NCBI GenBank assembly: GCA_963681505.1
Contig: OY811977.1
Span: forward strand, 9,245,007 to 9,309,006
Source: Eunapius fragilis
Taxonomy: Eukaryota; Porifera; Demospongiae; Spongillida; Spongillidae
Direction: 5' to 3'
Length of the DNA stretch: 64,000 bases
Positions 22,779 through 33,921 of this stretch are shown here, in pieces. Made by a program: the position numbers and the translations under genes. The notes beneath the pieces were generated by a model. That model was not told where the DNA came from. It worked only from the letters and a program-made list of their open reading frames with translations, and searched no databases. The first letter of the stretch is position 1. Each line of letters begins with the position of its first letter.

Positions 22779-25662
22779 TTAAGCAGGCACTGAATCGATA
22801 TGCCTGCAGTGGATACACATCCAGTCATTGTGTTCTTGAGTGAAGCCTACACACTTCATGTAAAACCACTTATGGCACATACTGCACTGCACTAAGTTGT
22901 CATATGAAGCAGGCAGTAGACATGTGCAATAATATGGCACCTCCTGAATTGCTGCGGTCTTTGTGCTCACCCTTAATCGATGAGGAAACGGCATGAAACA
23001 ATCATTTAGTAAGCACTCTAGAACATGCTTCCTCATAGCACACTGATCAAATTCAAGCTCCTCCACCTTGTCACCAAGTGCAGCATGTAGAGCAAAGGCG
23101 ATAGCAAACAACCCACAATCATTAGCTCCATCCTGCTGCATGACAGAAGGTATGTGTATCTGTAAAGCAGGCCCTTTTTTGCCATGACTTATTGCACTTC
23201 TGTATATCAAGGCCAGCTGCACAGTTATAATTAATGAATTATGAAGCTTACGCCGAACATTTTTGCTATCATAGACCACTACATGTTATCTGATGCTGCT
23301 AAAAGTGACCCAGTGATGTTTGCAATAGTGAATTTGTACTCCTGATGATGGAACTGATTCAAATCCATTTGTTTCAGCCAACAAAGGTGATTGCAATCCT
23401 CCAACATGTGATAACTGATTTTTCAATAGCCTTTGTGCTGCAGAGATGTGTTCATCTGTTAGCCCCTCACCACTCATCATTGATTCCTGCAGCTTCTTAG
23501 AGAGCACTGGACTGGCGGTAGTGACCTGTTGCAAGTTAAATACATTTTTATATGCACTAGAATGTGATGCAATGCTATGCATAAAGTATAGACCATATAA
23601 ACACATCAACAACTTCATACCTGCTCATTTCTATCTTGATCATTCTCTGCTACATTTAACTCTTTTTCATCCTCTTGGCAACGATTTGAACTATCTTGAT
23701 CATTCTCTGATACTTTTAATTCCTTTTCATCCTCTTGGCAATGATTTGAATAGTACAATTTCAGTCGTGCAACATTAACTCCATTTTTAAGCAGAAGTTG
23801 GGACTGCAGATTCTGGAGATGGCAGACTCCCTTTTTGTTTATTGATACTACTTGATAAGTGCCAGTCCATTTATCTTGCATCTTGTCTCCTATCTTTGTA
23901 TCCCTTTTGGAGTTCCGAAGCATCACAAGGCTCCCCATCCTGACATCCTAAACAAAAACTTCATGTTAACTCCCTATTTTTTCAAGAAAAATTATTCATT
24001 CTACCTCGACATTGTTTCGTTTCTTGTTAAAATCCTCTGAGTAGCGCTTCTGTGCTCTTTCAATATTCTTAGCTGCAGAACTGAACACCTTTTCTCTTAC
24101 ACTGACCAGCTTCTCTATTTTCTGTTCAATGCTGTATGCACCTTGGTCTTCTGATTCAACGTCTACTTTCTGATTGAAGTGCAGCTCTACTGGCAATACT
24201 GCTTTCCTAGAAAATTGCAAGAATATTTCAATAATTACACAACTGAGCCACTTCATTGCGTACCTGCTGTACATAAGCTCAAATGGTGTGTAGCCAGTGG
24301 ATTTTTGTTTTGAAGTGCTTATGGCAAACAGTACACTGTCTAAATGTTGATCCCAATTATTTTGATGATCATTGCACAGTTTGATAAGGCATCCCTGAAT
24401 GGTGGAGTTCAGCTTCTCAACAAGACCATTAGTTTGTGGATGATATGCGGAAGTTATCCGATGCTCAGTTCCAAGAATTTCATGAAGACGGCTGTTGATG
24501 GAATTTACGAATTCCCTGCCCTGATCTGAAATGATCCTCTTTGCACATCCAAACCTGTGTAAAATAGCAGTTTAATGGTTTGCAAGTTACAATTGTTAAC
24601 CTGCCACTCACCTACATGTGGTAGAAAAAATGAACTGTGCCACACTGTATGCAGTCTTATCCTGAAGTCCTTTTGCCTCAGGCCATTTACTTAAATAGTC
24701 TATAAGTGTCACAATATATTTGTTCCCACACAATGTCACAGGCAGTGGTCCTACTATATCAATTGCAATCTAAAGGGGGTGAATGTACAGCCATAAGCCA
24801 AACTGTACAAGGTGATTTAAAAGTCATGCAAATGATACAACTCCAGAACAGAACATTTTAAAAACTGAGCAGTAACTTTTTATAACAACGTATGAACAAC
24901 TTTACATTTATCACTGGCATGATTTTGGTTTCAATAGCATAATTTTTCAATTCTCAGTTTTGGAGTTACACAAGTTCTACCAATTTAATTATTTTGCGCG
25001 ACTTTCTGATCACACTGTATAGAACCATTGCACTTTACATGCTGTTAACTGTGTGCAATATGCACATGAGATAAAACTTGTAGATGAAACCAACCTGTTG
25101 CCAGACTTCAGGCTCGATTGGTATAGGATGCAATATTGCTGAAGGTTTCCTGAACTTATCATTGTTACGCTGACACCTGTCACACTTCTGGACATAATCT
25201 TTAATGTCCCCTGACATGTCTGGCTTCCAGTAAAATCTGGAGATTATCTTCTCTAGCGTTTTGTCTCTGCCCAAGTGACCACCTGCAAAAAGGAAACGTT
25301 TTAGGAATGAGCTAAAATTTATTTTTCACGACAAGACATACCTTCTGTTGAGCAATGGCAGGCTTCCAAAATCCTTTTCTTCTCTTCCTCTGTGCGGATA
25401 CATACTCTCCACGGTACTCCGCTGGTCTCAACAACTTTACGCGAGCAAGATCTAAAGTACAACACACCATCTTCGCACTTGAAGTTATTGTTCACCTGAT
25501 AGAAATGTCGTATTTTTACATACTTACACTTACAACCCAAAGATACATGTAGCTGCAAAGATTTACTTTACGGCGGAAGTATCTCTTTTTGTCTTTTGAA
25601 AATCCCTCAGGATAGCGATTTTCAGTGAGGAAGTTGTACACAATATCAAATTCGTCGGACAT
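22779..25662 (-). CDS. Ginger transposase: H2C2 zinc finger, DD35E integrase core, GPY/F-like, ULP1 protease, PHD finger
   Basis: Exons, 5' to 3' on the minus strand: 25,662-25,566 (MSDEFDIVYNFL, YPEGFSKDKKRYFRRK); ~25,500-25,342 (CEDGVLYF); ~25,288-25,098 (EGGHLGRDKTLEKI, FYW, CDRCQ: HHCC zinc finger); 24,771-~24,612 (first Asp, IAIDIVGPLP); ~24,555-24,266 (second Asp, ISDQGREF, and Glu, NGLVEK, exactly 35 residues apart); ~24,211-24,006; ~23,949-23,622 (GTYQVVSI, GPY/F-like); ~23,529 onward (ULP: His in HHWVTF, Asp in YDS, Cys in QDGANDCGLF). A C-terminal PHD finger follows (CTC...CSMCHKWFYMKC...CIHC). One in-frame TAA at about 23,290 lies between the protease His and Asp, and the usual PHD His is Tyr (WFY). 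The copy is therefore probably damaged unless unseen splicing skips the stop. Confidence 0.75.
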
Positions 25663-25942
25663 AGTAGGCTTGGTCGACTCCTAACACCAACTTCACTCGA
25701 TCGATATCGCCGTATGAAACACGTGTTCACACCTTCTACTGCGCATGCTCAAGTGAGTTCCTTCACTGTTTTATAGCTTCTTTGTTAACCTCTAGTTCCC
25801 TCAAATTGGTTCCAAGGGAGTCACTACATCCTGGAGGAGTCACTGTATACTAGTACTATGTGACTCCAGGGGTCACCAAACCCTAGGCTATAGTGACCGG
25901 GGGTCACTGGATCCTGGGGGTCACCGAATCCTCCGACACCGA

Positions 25943-26340
25943 TACACTTTGATAGGAGTGATTTGTATGCGCGATAGCGTAGGTAGTCGATGTGTTATTA
26001 TTATAAAACATAGTTGCATTAATTATAAACTATACTTATACCTTAGCGGTACCTACTATCTGAAAAACAAGACAAAGCATATTCCCTCATTATGGGCTGG
26101 CTGAGATGTCGTCTGTCTTTTGCCATACTGCGCAGTGCTATCATGTGCCTACGAGGAAGCAGGTCTTCCTACCACCACCCAATCTATTGTGATCTGACCC
26201 TAGCAGTGCATGAGGGCAGAGTCTCTTCATAGACTGTATCTATTTCTATGGTTATTGTACTTGGTAATTATGTTGTTATCATTGTGTTTGTTGATTGTAT
26301 ATATAATGTATTATTGTATTCTTTAACTTCCTAAGACAAC
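25943..26340. other. Flank of the transposon, duplicated at 39,467-39,560
   Basis: 'gcgatagcgt.ggtagtcgatgtgttattattat' is shared with 39,478-39,513. About 270 bases (near 26,060-26,330) are absent from the other copy. No gene is seen. Confidence 0.55.
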
Positions 26341-26355
26341 CCAGAAGGATGGCTT

Positions 26356-26679
26356 TTATTCTTTAAACGTCTTCTTGAAGGCGCACGCGTGTTGTGTTGA
26401 AAGTGCGGTTGCCGACCATTCCCCAGAGAAAGGGAGGAGTCGGTACTCATAATACTCCCTGCATGGTACGTCCGTACCGTTTTGGCCAACTGCATGAGAT
26501 GCATGGATTTCGTTAGGTCGGCAAGTCATAGAGCACGTGACAATACCACAGGCAATGTATAGCGAGAGGGCTGAATGGCACGGAGGTTTCATAACAGGAG
26601 CAGACACCTGCAGGAGTTGTACGCACCCACATGCGCATGCAGAGGAAGACTCGATGAGTATTCGATGCACCAACTTCAC
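26356..26679 (-). pseudogene. P1: 5' relic of a type A receptor, minus strand
   Basis: Minus-strand translation shows the R1 start (SAPVMKPPCHSALSLYIACG) followed by AVGQNGTDVP, then a frame break (CREYYEYRLLPFSGEW), and it ends after ~60 receptor residues. The DNA in the shifted part still aligns with R1 (ccccagagaaaggg), so small indels broke the frame. It lies head to head with R3, as R1 does with R2. Confidence 0.75.
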
Positions 26680-26931
26680 ACTCTTGCAATCGTGTTAAAA
26701 TATGCTTGGCGTAGAAGTAAAATGTTAATGTTAATTTCCCCCAAGCGTTTTACGATTCCGCTTTACCATATCAGTGTAAGTTATAATTTGAGCCACACCA
26801 TTGAGCCTATCTCGTATACTCTCGTATACTCTCGATGGATCTGTTATCGTACCATATACTGGACTGATTAAAAATGTAGAACAGCTGGAAGTGAGGTGCG
26901 CATGGTGCATGGTTTACCAGTCTATAATGTA

Positions 26932-26961
26932 CCCGGGGGGGGGGGGGGGGGGGGGGGGGGA
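26932..26961. repeat. G homopolymer
   Basis: About 28 consecutive G in the R3 upstream region. The R5 upstream copy has a shorter run at 40,182-40,193, so it is a length-variable tract. Confidence 0.8.
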
Positions 26962-27240
26962 GAGGGGAGGGATGCTATATTTTGTATGAATAGATGCACT
27001 TCCGCGCGCGCTGCCAGCCTGTAACTGTGACTAGACTAAGCATGAAACGTAGCTAGGATCAATGGGCATACAGCTGCTGTATCATGCCAATAAAAAATAC
27101 ACCAATCCTGCATGCACATTTACAGACTGACAGTGCGAAAGTGCATCCATTCATACAAAATGAAAAAATATGGAGGCAACCATTATTTGTTATATTCTGG
27201 GAAATGCGCGTAATGTTTATATGTTTACAATAGTCCATCA

Positions 27241-30200
27241 TTGATGTTGATCATCGTACGCCGTATATTAACCTATACATCAGCAGGCATTATACTTATG
27301 CGTGATAGCGACAAAGCACGTGCACGCACGTACATAAAAATGGTGCATTACGTTTTAAAACTCATCACAAGTTTATCCATGAGAGTCCTGTTGATGGTTG
27401 CTGTTTCCATGGCGGTCAGCTGGCCGTTGACAAGCTGTCTAACAATCTCTGTGGGCCAAAATGGTACGGACGTACCAGGGTGCATTAGGGGTACCACCCG
27501 CTGCCTTTCTCTCGGCTACGTCCTGACGGCGCTCACCCGCTACAGATCGTTGTGCTCGAATTCAACTGACGTCATCATTGAGTACGGGTATAATTCAATC
27601 ATCGGTCCCGCAAAATACACATTCGTCTGCGACTTGAACTTGCGCATTAAAGGATCTAAAATCAACGGCTCTGCTGTTCCCAACGTTATTTGCACCTCCA
27701 ACGGAAGCCTGACCCTAGCATCCTCCTCCAACTCTTCGGTATCTATCCAATGGGAATCGATTAACATCGTCAATTGCTCTGGTCCCCATGCCATTGGGCT
27801 CGTGAGATACGATTTTTCAGCATGCCAATTTCTGTCCAGTAGGGGCATCTATATCGAAAACACAAACCGCGTTGCTATGACAGAGACTCATTTCCTCTTT
27901 TCTGGGTCCTACTCCAAAGATGCATGCTTTGTTATGACGAATGAAGCGACAATGACAAAGCTTTCAATAAAGGACTCCGTATTTGTTAGTAGAACGACGG
28001 TAACTACCCTTTGGATTGTGAGGAGTGTGCTTCAAATAAAAGGCAACATTAAATTTGAGAATGGGTTCGGACGCTTAGGGGGTGCAGTAAGGATGACGCA
28101 CTCACGAGTAATCGCTAATGGCAACGCCACCGTGTTGTTTGCGGGAAATTTTGCTCAGTACGGCAGTGCTGTGTATGTAGAAGATATGGTGTGTCCACTT
28201 CTCAATACTTCCATTGGATATCCTAATTTTGTCTTTCGGAATAATACACGAAAATATGGTCAGACAGTTGTATACATTGATGGCAACCCTGGTGATTGCG
28301 TCATTGATAATGTTTCGTACAACCTTTCGTCTGATTCTGGTGACCTTGTACTTACCACAGCAGCCACGAATGCCTCGATACGGTTGCCTGTAGACATCGG
28401 AGTTTACCCAGGGAGGGACATTCTACTCAATGTCACGATTGTGGACTATTTTAAGCAAGCAGGGATTTGTTCAGCCAACACTTCGATGACAGTTATGAAT
28501 AATGATGTAGAACAATCAAATATCCCTTGCAATGACCCTCGATATGAAGTTCAGTTGTTTTGTCCCATCGTGTCCCTGTCACAGTCATCAGTAGTTCTTT
28601 ATACCTCAGACAATGTCAACTCCACACTGCAGATCAGAACTGATGCCGACCCTGCCATATCACAGCATGATTGGAACATCTCCATCACCTTTACCTGCAA
28701 TAACGGTCCTGCTGCTGAAGCCTCGATATCCTTTACTGTTCAAAAATGTCCACCATTTCTAACATTTTACAACACTCTCACACATTCCTGTGAGTGTATT
28801 ACACCAATATCCGGAAATGCTCATCTAATCTGCTCTGTAGGCTATGGAGCTTTCTGTATTGAGAATGAGTATTGGGTTGGATCAGAAAATGATGTCTTTA
28901 TGGTCCTGCCATGTAAACTACCATATTGCTTTCCTCAACAGCAATCCTGTCCAATCAAAGGTAAGCCTTCTTTTAGGCTTCTCAGTGAGTACCCTGATGG
29001 CCAGTGTCCAACAAATCATGGTGGACTTCTCTGTAGAGGATGCAGAGATGGTTACTACTTCACACACTACCCTCTGCAGTGTGTCAGTAGTTGTCCTGCT
29101 GACTCTTCAGTCGGTATTCTCATGGCATCCATCATTGTCCACCTCCTAAAATCATTGGCTGTTATTTGGCTTGTTTCAGTTTTAACCAAACTAGGCAACT
29201 TGAGTCAGCTTAGCTACTTGTACAGCTCCTTTCTATACCTACATGTAATTGACTGTTTTCCTTTTGCATACATGCCACAGTACAAGGTGCTGAGAATCCT
29301 GATATCCATAATGAGATCCATCTGTCTCCCTGTTGTAGATATATTTGGAGAAATACCAGTATGCTTCTTTCCTTCTTTGGGACCATTGGAAAAATATGCT
29401 TTCTACTATTTAGGGCCTGCAGTTGAATTATTTATGCTGTGCATTGCAGGTGGTGTCAGCCTCTTGTGCCCTAGTCACCGCAAACACTTACTGCCACAGT
29501 CCATTGGCATCCTCCTCCTGTGGCCAATGTGGACAATAGCCTCCACCTCCATTACCATTCTCACTTACAGTCACTTTGGGTTGCTTGGTTCATTGCGTGT
29601 GATGCTTCAGGCAGACTTGGTGTACCTTTCAGGGCCACACCTACCTCTGTTCATCATAGCTGTGCTCCTCCTCACACTGTTAGTCTTCCCCTGCTGTGTG
29701 ATGCTCGTGGTGTCTCTGTTGCCCTTTAAGGGAAATGTTCTCAAGACCTATCTCTTTCCTGGACTTCAGGCAATTTACAAGGATAAACGTGAGTGGTTCT
29801 CTGTTGTTTACTTATTTTACTGGTTGGTAACTGTTGCAACCACTCAAGCCAGTTCTGAATACCTGCTGTTTTATTTGACACTGCTGCTCACACTGTGCTG
29901 TATGCACTATGTCTTTTGGCCGTACAGGGATGAATGGCTGAACCGAATGGACATGGCCATTTTGCTGGACCTTCTGATAACCGCGTCGCTTATACGGGAG
30001 CACACACATTACAGTGCACCCGGCATCTCGTTTGTCACCTCCTGTGGGTACATATTCGTTTTGGCTCAACACGTCTGCAATACTGTATTGATTGCTATTT
30101 TGCTGATCGCCATCTTCAGGCACGTTGCTTCCCGCAGCAGAGCGTACGCCGTTCCATCAGCTTTGGACAAATACGACACACTGATGCGTTACTGCACGCC

Positions 30201-30279
30201 AGTTGAGGCTGTCGTAATTAATACACCCCATCGAGACGGATTTGACGTATCATACGTTCAAGTTACTTGTAAAAAATAG
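27241..30279 (+). CDS. R3: type A multi-pass receptor-like protein, single exon
   Basis: The frame opens at 27,241 (1,012 codons), but the likely start is ATG 27,379, which begins a signal peptide (MRVLLMVAVSMAVSW) and leaves ~966 residues. The mature protein starts LTISVGQNGTDVPGC. The ectodomain, stalk and first membrane helices are almost identical to R1. From about KGNVLKT onward the sequence differs from R1 and matches R5 (YLLFYLTLLLTLCC, WPYRDEWLNRMDM, tail ending SYVQVTCKK). The tail holds VSYVQV, which fits the ITIM consensus. An extracellular recognition role is inferred, not shown. Confidence 0.85.
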   Translation: MMLIIVRRILTYTSAGIILMRDSDKARARTYIKMVHYVLKLITSLSMRVLLMVAVSMAVSWPLTSCLTISVGQNGTDVPGCIRGTTRCLSLGYVLTALTRYRSLCSNSTDVIIEYGYNSIIGPAKYTFVCDLNLRIKGSKINGSAVPNVICTSNGSLTLASSSNSSVSIQWESINIVNCSGPHAIGLVRYDFSACQFLSSRGIYIENTNRVAMTETHFLFSGSYSKDACFVMTNEATMTKLSIKDSVFVSRTTVTTLWIVRSVLQIKGNIKFENGFGRLGGAVRMTHSRVIANGNATVLFAGNFAQYGSAVYVEDMVCPLLNTSIGYPNFVFRNNTRKYGQTVVYIDGNPGDCVIDNVSYNLSSDSGDLVLTTAATNASIRLPVDIGVYPGRDILLNVTIVDYFKQAGICSANTSMTVMNNDVEQSNIPCNDPRYEVQLFCPIVSLSQSSVVLYTSDNVNSTLQIRTDADPAISQHDWNISITFTCNNGPAAEASISFTVQKCPPFLTFYNTLTHSCECITPISGNAHLICSVGYGAFCIENEYWVGSENDVFMVLPCKLPYCFPQQQSCPIKGKPSFRLLSEYPDGQCPTNHGGLLCRGCRDGYYFTHYPLQCVSSCPADSSVGILMASIIVHLLKSLAVIWLVSVLTKLGNLSQLSYLYSSFLYLHVIDCFPFAYMPQYKVLRILISIMRSICLPVVDIFGEIPVCFFPSLGPLEKYAFYYLGPAVELFMLCIAGGVSLLCPSHRKHLLPQSIGILLLWPMWTIASTSITILTYSHFGLLGSLRVMLQADLVYLSGPHLPLFIIAVLLLTLLVFPCCVMLVVSLLPFKGNVLKTYLFPGLQAIYKDKREWFSVVYLFYWLVTVATTQASSEYLLFYLTLLLTLCCMHYVFWPYRDEWLNRMDMAILLDLLITASLIREHTHYSAPGISFVTSCGYIFVLAQHVCNTVLIAILLIAIFRHVASRSRAYAVPSALDKYDTLMRYCTPVEAVVINTPHRDGFDVSYVQVTCKK

Positions 30280-30894
30280 TGGCAGAGAAAAGACTAAAAG
30301 ACATTATTCATTTCTCATACCTATATAGCAGTTGCATGTGCTTTAACTAGATCTGCCATATATAGTTGATAGCCCGTGTATTTTAATTTTGCTTGTTGCT
30401 TCTTCTATCTGCATGTGCTGGATGTATGATCCAACATGTCTGCATGCAAGTGTTTGTATCGCTGCCACATTTGAACTCGAACTTTAACAATTCTTATTTC
30501 CCTCCTTTATTATTAGCATTGCTGCGTCCATAGAATTTTTAAATGAAATACCCAACATAGTAGCCAATTAGCTATCTCGGCTAAAGTTTGAAATTATTGT
30601 TTCACTAAGTGGTACTTTTTCACATCACCCTTTGCGGCCCCAGATCGTTCATTGTTGTAAAGATAGCATCGTTTTCTACGTTTACACAACATCTCTATAT
30701 GAAACGGGGCCAGACTGTAATAACATCTCAGACGCTCGTTGAAAAAAATGATAAGCCTATTCTTCTAATCGATTGTTGCAACAAACAACCAGTGAGGTTG
30801 ACCTGGTTTCACGGTTCGTGCCCAGGATCTAGTTGTCTGTGTACAGTAGTTCCTTTCATGTTGTTTTTGGCAGCAATATATTAATGCTACAAGT
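30280..30894. other. R3 3' flank, duplicated after R5
   Basis: Closely matches 43,474-44,126. The two copies stay collinear except for small indels until 'atattaatgct', where the mobile element at 30,895 begins in this copy only. No gene. Confidence 0.7.
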
Positions 30895-31766
30895 AAAGAA
30901 AAACATTCTCTAACGAGAAAGTTGGTGGGATATAGGAATTAGAGGCAATGGTGGTGTAAAAAGGAAGGGAACAAGGTTTTGAGAAAAGGGTAATGAGACT
31001 ATATTTAGCACGTGTAAATGTAACAGAGCCAAAATAAGTGCTAAATATAGGATTTTTGTCTCATTACCCTTCTCTCAAAACCTTGTTCCCTTCCTTTTTA
31101 CACCAACATTGCCTCCAATTCCTATATCCCACCAACTTTCTCGTTAGAGAATGTTTTTCTTTACTTGTTTCCTCTATTTTGTTATTATCATTTTTTATCG
31201 TACTGGCAAGTGCCACCCCGACTCACCCCCCGCTTCAATTACCGTCACGAGCAGAGGCCCGCTTTTGTTTGGGATCACTGTAAGGAACGCGGGAGAACTC
31301 TAACTCGTCGTCTCAGCTCTCCTCTTTTAGCCTTTTGTTTGTACAATTCTAAATATACGTAAATGTCGCCATGGGAACGCTTCTACTACGCATTACGTAA
31401 TGATTACGTATGTCAGTTCTACGCTTTTTTCATACATCTGATACTTGAAGATGTCCTTCCAGGAGATTTTAAAGCGATTGATATAATTGGCGCTCTTTAA
31501 AACCATTCCTATCCGGAGTTATACTCACCCGAGAAGAAGAAGAAAACGACGACGACGACGACGACGACGGAGAAGAATTGGCCTGGGGACGAGGTAAAAC
31601 ACGAACTTTTCTTAAATCAAACAGTTTGAAGACTGGAACAAAACATTAAAATGACCGTCTTTGCCTTCTGGTTCGATAGGAACAAAGAGCTTAGACTATC
31701 CGTTTCTTGGTACGCGAGTTATACGCGGGGCGCGTTTTTTAATGATATTCACGACCCTGGTCAATT
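30895..31766. mobile_element. ~880-bp non-autonomous repeat, copy 2, with palindromic end
   Basis: Inverted relative to 6,071-6,953. Bases 30,895-31,168 are the third palindromic MITE-like member. The R5 flank continues from 'ttaatgct' to 'attaaagccctctggtcc' (44,127-44,155) without this sequence, which marks it as an insertion after the segmental duplication. Target duplication is not clear. Confidence 0.75.
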
Positions 31767-32176
31767 AAAACCCTCTGGTCCTAATCAGTGTATTATTAAG
31801 TACGTATTCTAGTAAAAACTCGTATTATTTAGCAATACGTATTTTTGTTCTGATGGCTCCCGCGGCCTTCTTCCCTCTGCCATATTGTCTAGGCAACGTA
31901 ATTAAGACGCGCGTGACGTCACGTGTCTAAGACCCTGCACCGTGCCCTTATTGTTTTAACGTGCGGTGTAGTTTCAATTTTAAGTTAGCACTGTAGTAGC
32001 AAAAGAGGAATAACCGATAAAAATGAACGAATTACCGCGCGAAAACTGAAAGGGCTATTCTCGTCCCCAGGGAGCACATGCGCGCACATGACATGTGAAA
32101 AATTTCGGTTAATGAAATAGAAAAAACAGTCTTTTATTAAAAGGGTGCACTGAAGGTAGATACTTGAAAAAAAGAA
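31767..32176. promoter_or_regulatory. Upstream region of the R4 pseudogene, homologous to 44,150-44,893
   Basis: Contains 'gacgcgcgtgacgtcacgtgtc' (a CRE/E-box-like palindrome TGACGTCA next to CACGTG) at about 31,908-31,927, conserved at 44,290-44,309 ahead of R6. It lies about 250 bases upstream of the R4 start codon and about 580 bases upstream of R6. It is a candidate promoter element of type B genes. Confidence 0.4.
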
Positions 32177-33195
32177 ATGATTGTGTGGATATCGGTAATT
32201 TCGACTTTTTTGCTAACAGGGCTGCAACCGAGTTTCAGCAGGATATTGAACGTATCAGTTTCAGGCAACGGAACGAACTCCGAGTCGTGTATATTGAATG
32301 GGTCCGTTCCATGTCGTTCTCTGGATTATGCCATTTCGTCACTAAAAAATCTCACGGCGTCAGAAGTTTTTGTTCTGGTGATTTCTGATCAGTGACTAAA
32401 TAAATATAACTTCTATTCCCTTCCGAATTATATTACATTGGTCATCAAAGGTGTAGATCACAAACCGTCCTGTATCAGGTGCGCTAACAGAAGTCCCTTC
32501 TCTATTAGTTCCTGGCGCGGAAACGTTTCCATGGAGAGATTGACTTTCGAGCAATGTTCAGGTCCTCACGGCTTTGGGCTTACCTCACTGCGCTTTTATG
32601 ACGTCACCATTAAAGACAGTAAAGGAATTGGTGTTATCGATACCACTTTTGTGAACATTATGTAGGTATTTTACAAAAAAGTTTCAAACAATCTTTCACG
32701 CATTAATAAATGCATCAGTTTAAAGCCCATATTGAATGGTTTTCAAAACAGTTTTTATCTTTTTTGTAGCTTAATCCTAACCGGAGAAACGGGCCTTTAA
32801 GTACCGATAAAACAATGTATGGTGATTGATGCGGAGATATTATAAAAACTGTGATCCCCATAATGACTATACTCAAACGGTCATACGATTTTTGTCTTTC
32901 AACATTTCAATTTCAAATTTTATATGGAGAATGGCATGTTGTAGGCCTACACAATGAATGTGATTAGGGAAGAAATACTATCTCCTTATAAGTTTTATGT
33001 AGTGGAAATTTCAACGTGCATTTATCGATGCATTATGTATAAAACTAAGTTTTTGATGTCCGCTTGAATGTTTGAAATAAATTAAAGATCAAATTACCAC
33101 AGGTAATAAATGATCTGAAAGACATTGGAGTGCATTTAAAATACATAAAATCTGTAATATGTATTTAAAAATAAAAGCACACGAATAGTACACAC

Positions 33196-33921
33196 TTACA
33201 CAAGCGCAACTAAATCTTTGTGAATTACTTCAGTACCAAACTGCACCAAAGTTATAGATTCATCTTCTAGCTCCATCATCTTCGTTACTTCCACTGTCGA
33301 ATATGAAATAATTAATTTAGTACCTCGTTTCAAACTGTTCTTTACAGACAGCACTTTTCCATTAAATTTTTTGTTCATTCCAGGTGACGTGTTCCACTCC
33401 TGCTCTATGAATTTACCTAACAACTATGAAGGGTTTACAACAACTAGCTGTTGAGAATTGTTTTTTCTATTTTGCATTCATTAACAAGAATAGACTTAAC
33501 TTTTTTTCAGTTTTGCCTCTTGAAACTTTATCTTGCTTCTTTTGTTCTTCCTGAAGTCTTTTCTTTGCTGCCATGTATATCTTGTTCTCTTTATTGCAAA
33601 CAATACAAGTTTTATCAGCTTTGCCCTGAAGCCAGGATAGTGTTTGATTTTTTGTACTTTCGCCTTCCCATCAATGAAGCCAATTTTAGCATTAGGTGCA
33701 TGATGAACATGGTAATCGACAAGACCAAGGGTCTGTTCAGATAGCATATTATGCAATGGAGCGGCTTGAATTCTTACTAGAATATCTTTTGATGTGTTAT
33801 TGAGAGAACCATGCAAGTATGGCTCCAGCTGATCCTCAAGAACTTCAAGAGTGCTTCTTACAGCCAAGCTCATAACTTCAAGAAATTGGGATTCCTCATC
33901 ACTTGATAATTGTGCTAGCAA
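33196..33921 (-). CDS. Transposon-associated protein fragment (C-terminal part)
   Basis: Minus-strand frames 33,921-33,496 and 33,423-33,196 are separated by a probable short intron. The first reads LHNMLSEQTLGLVDYH, HAPNAKIGFIDGKAKV, then a highly basic stretch. The second (FNGKVLSVKN, VTKMMELEDES) is acidic-basic. I associate the 'LHNM.SEQTLGL...PNA..GF.DGK' pattern with repetitive proteins of invertebrate genomes, but I cannot name a domain. Partial, probably dead. Confidence 0.4.

Larger units (their letters stand above)
22529..25942 (-). mobile_element. Ginger-type DNA transposon, complete with TIRs and CCGA target duplication
   Basis: The element runs 22,533-25,938 (3,406 bp). Ends are TGTCGGAGGATTCAGTGACC on the left and the inverse of TGTCGGAGGATTCGGTGACC on the right, agreeing with the TGTNR termini I recall for Ginger elements. 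Four bases, CCGA, are repeated immediately outside (22,529-22,532 and 25,939-25,942). Inside is one minus-strand, multi-exon gene with an integrase-like transposase, a ULP1-type protease and a PHD finger, a combination reported for Ginger1 elements. The duplicate flank at 39,463-39,466 has a single CCGA and no insert. Confidence 0.85.

Noticed and set aside
22529-25942. Ty3/gypsy retrotransposon fragment
   Set aside because: The integrase resembles gypsy, but there is no reverse transcriptase, RNase H, gag or LTR. The terminal TGTCGG inverted repeats with a 4-bp duplication and ULP/PHD domains fit a Ginger DNA transposon.
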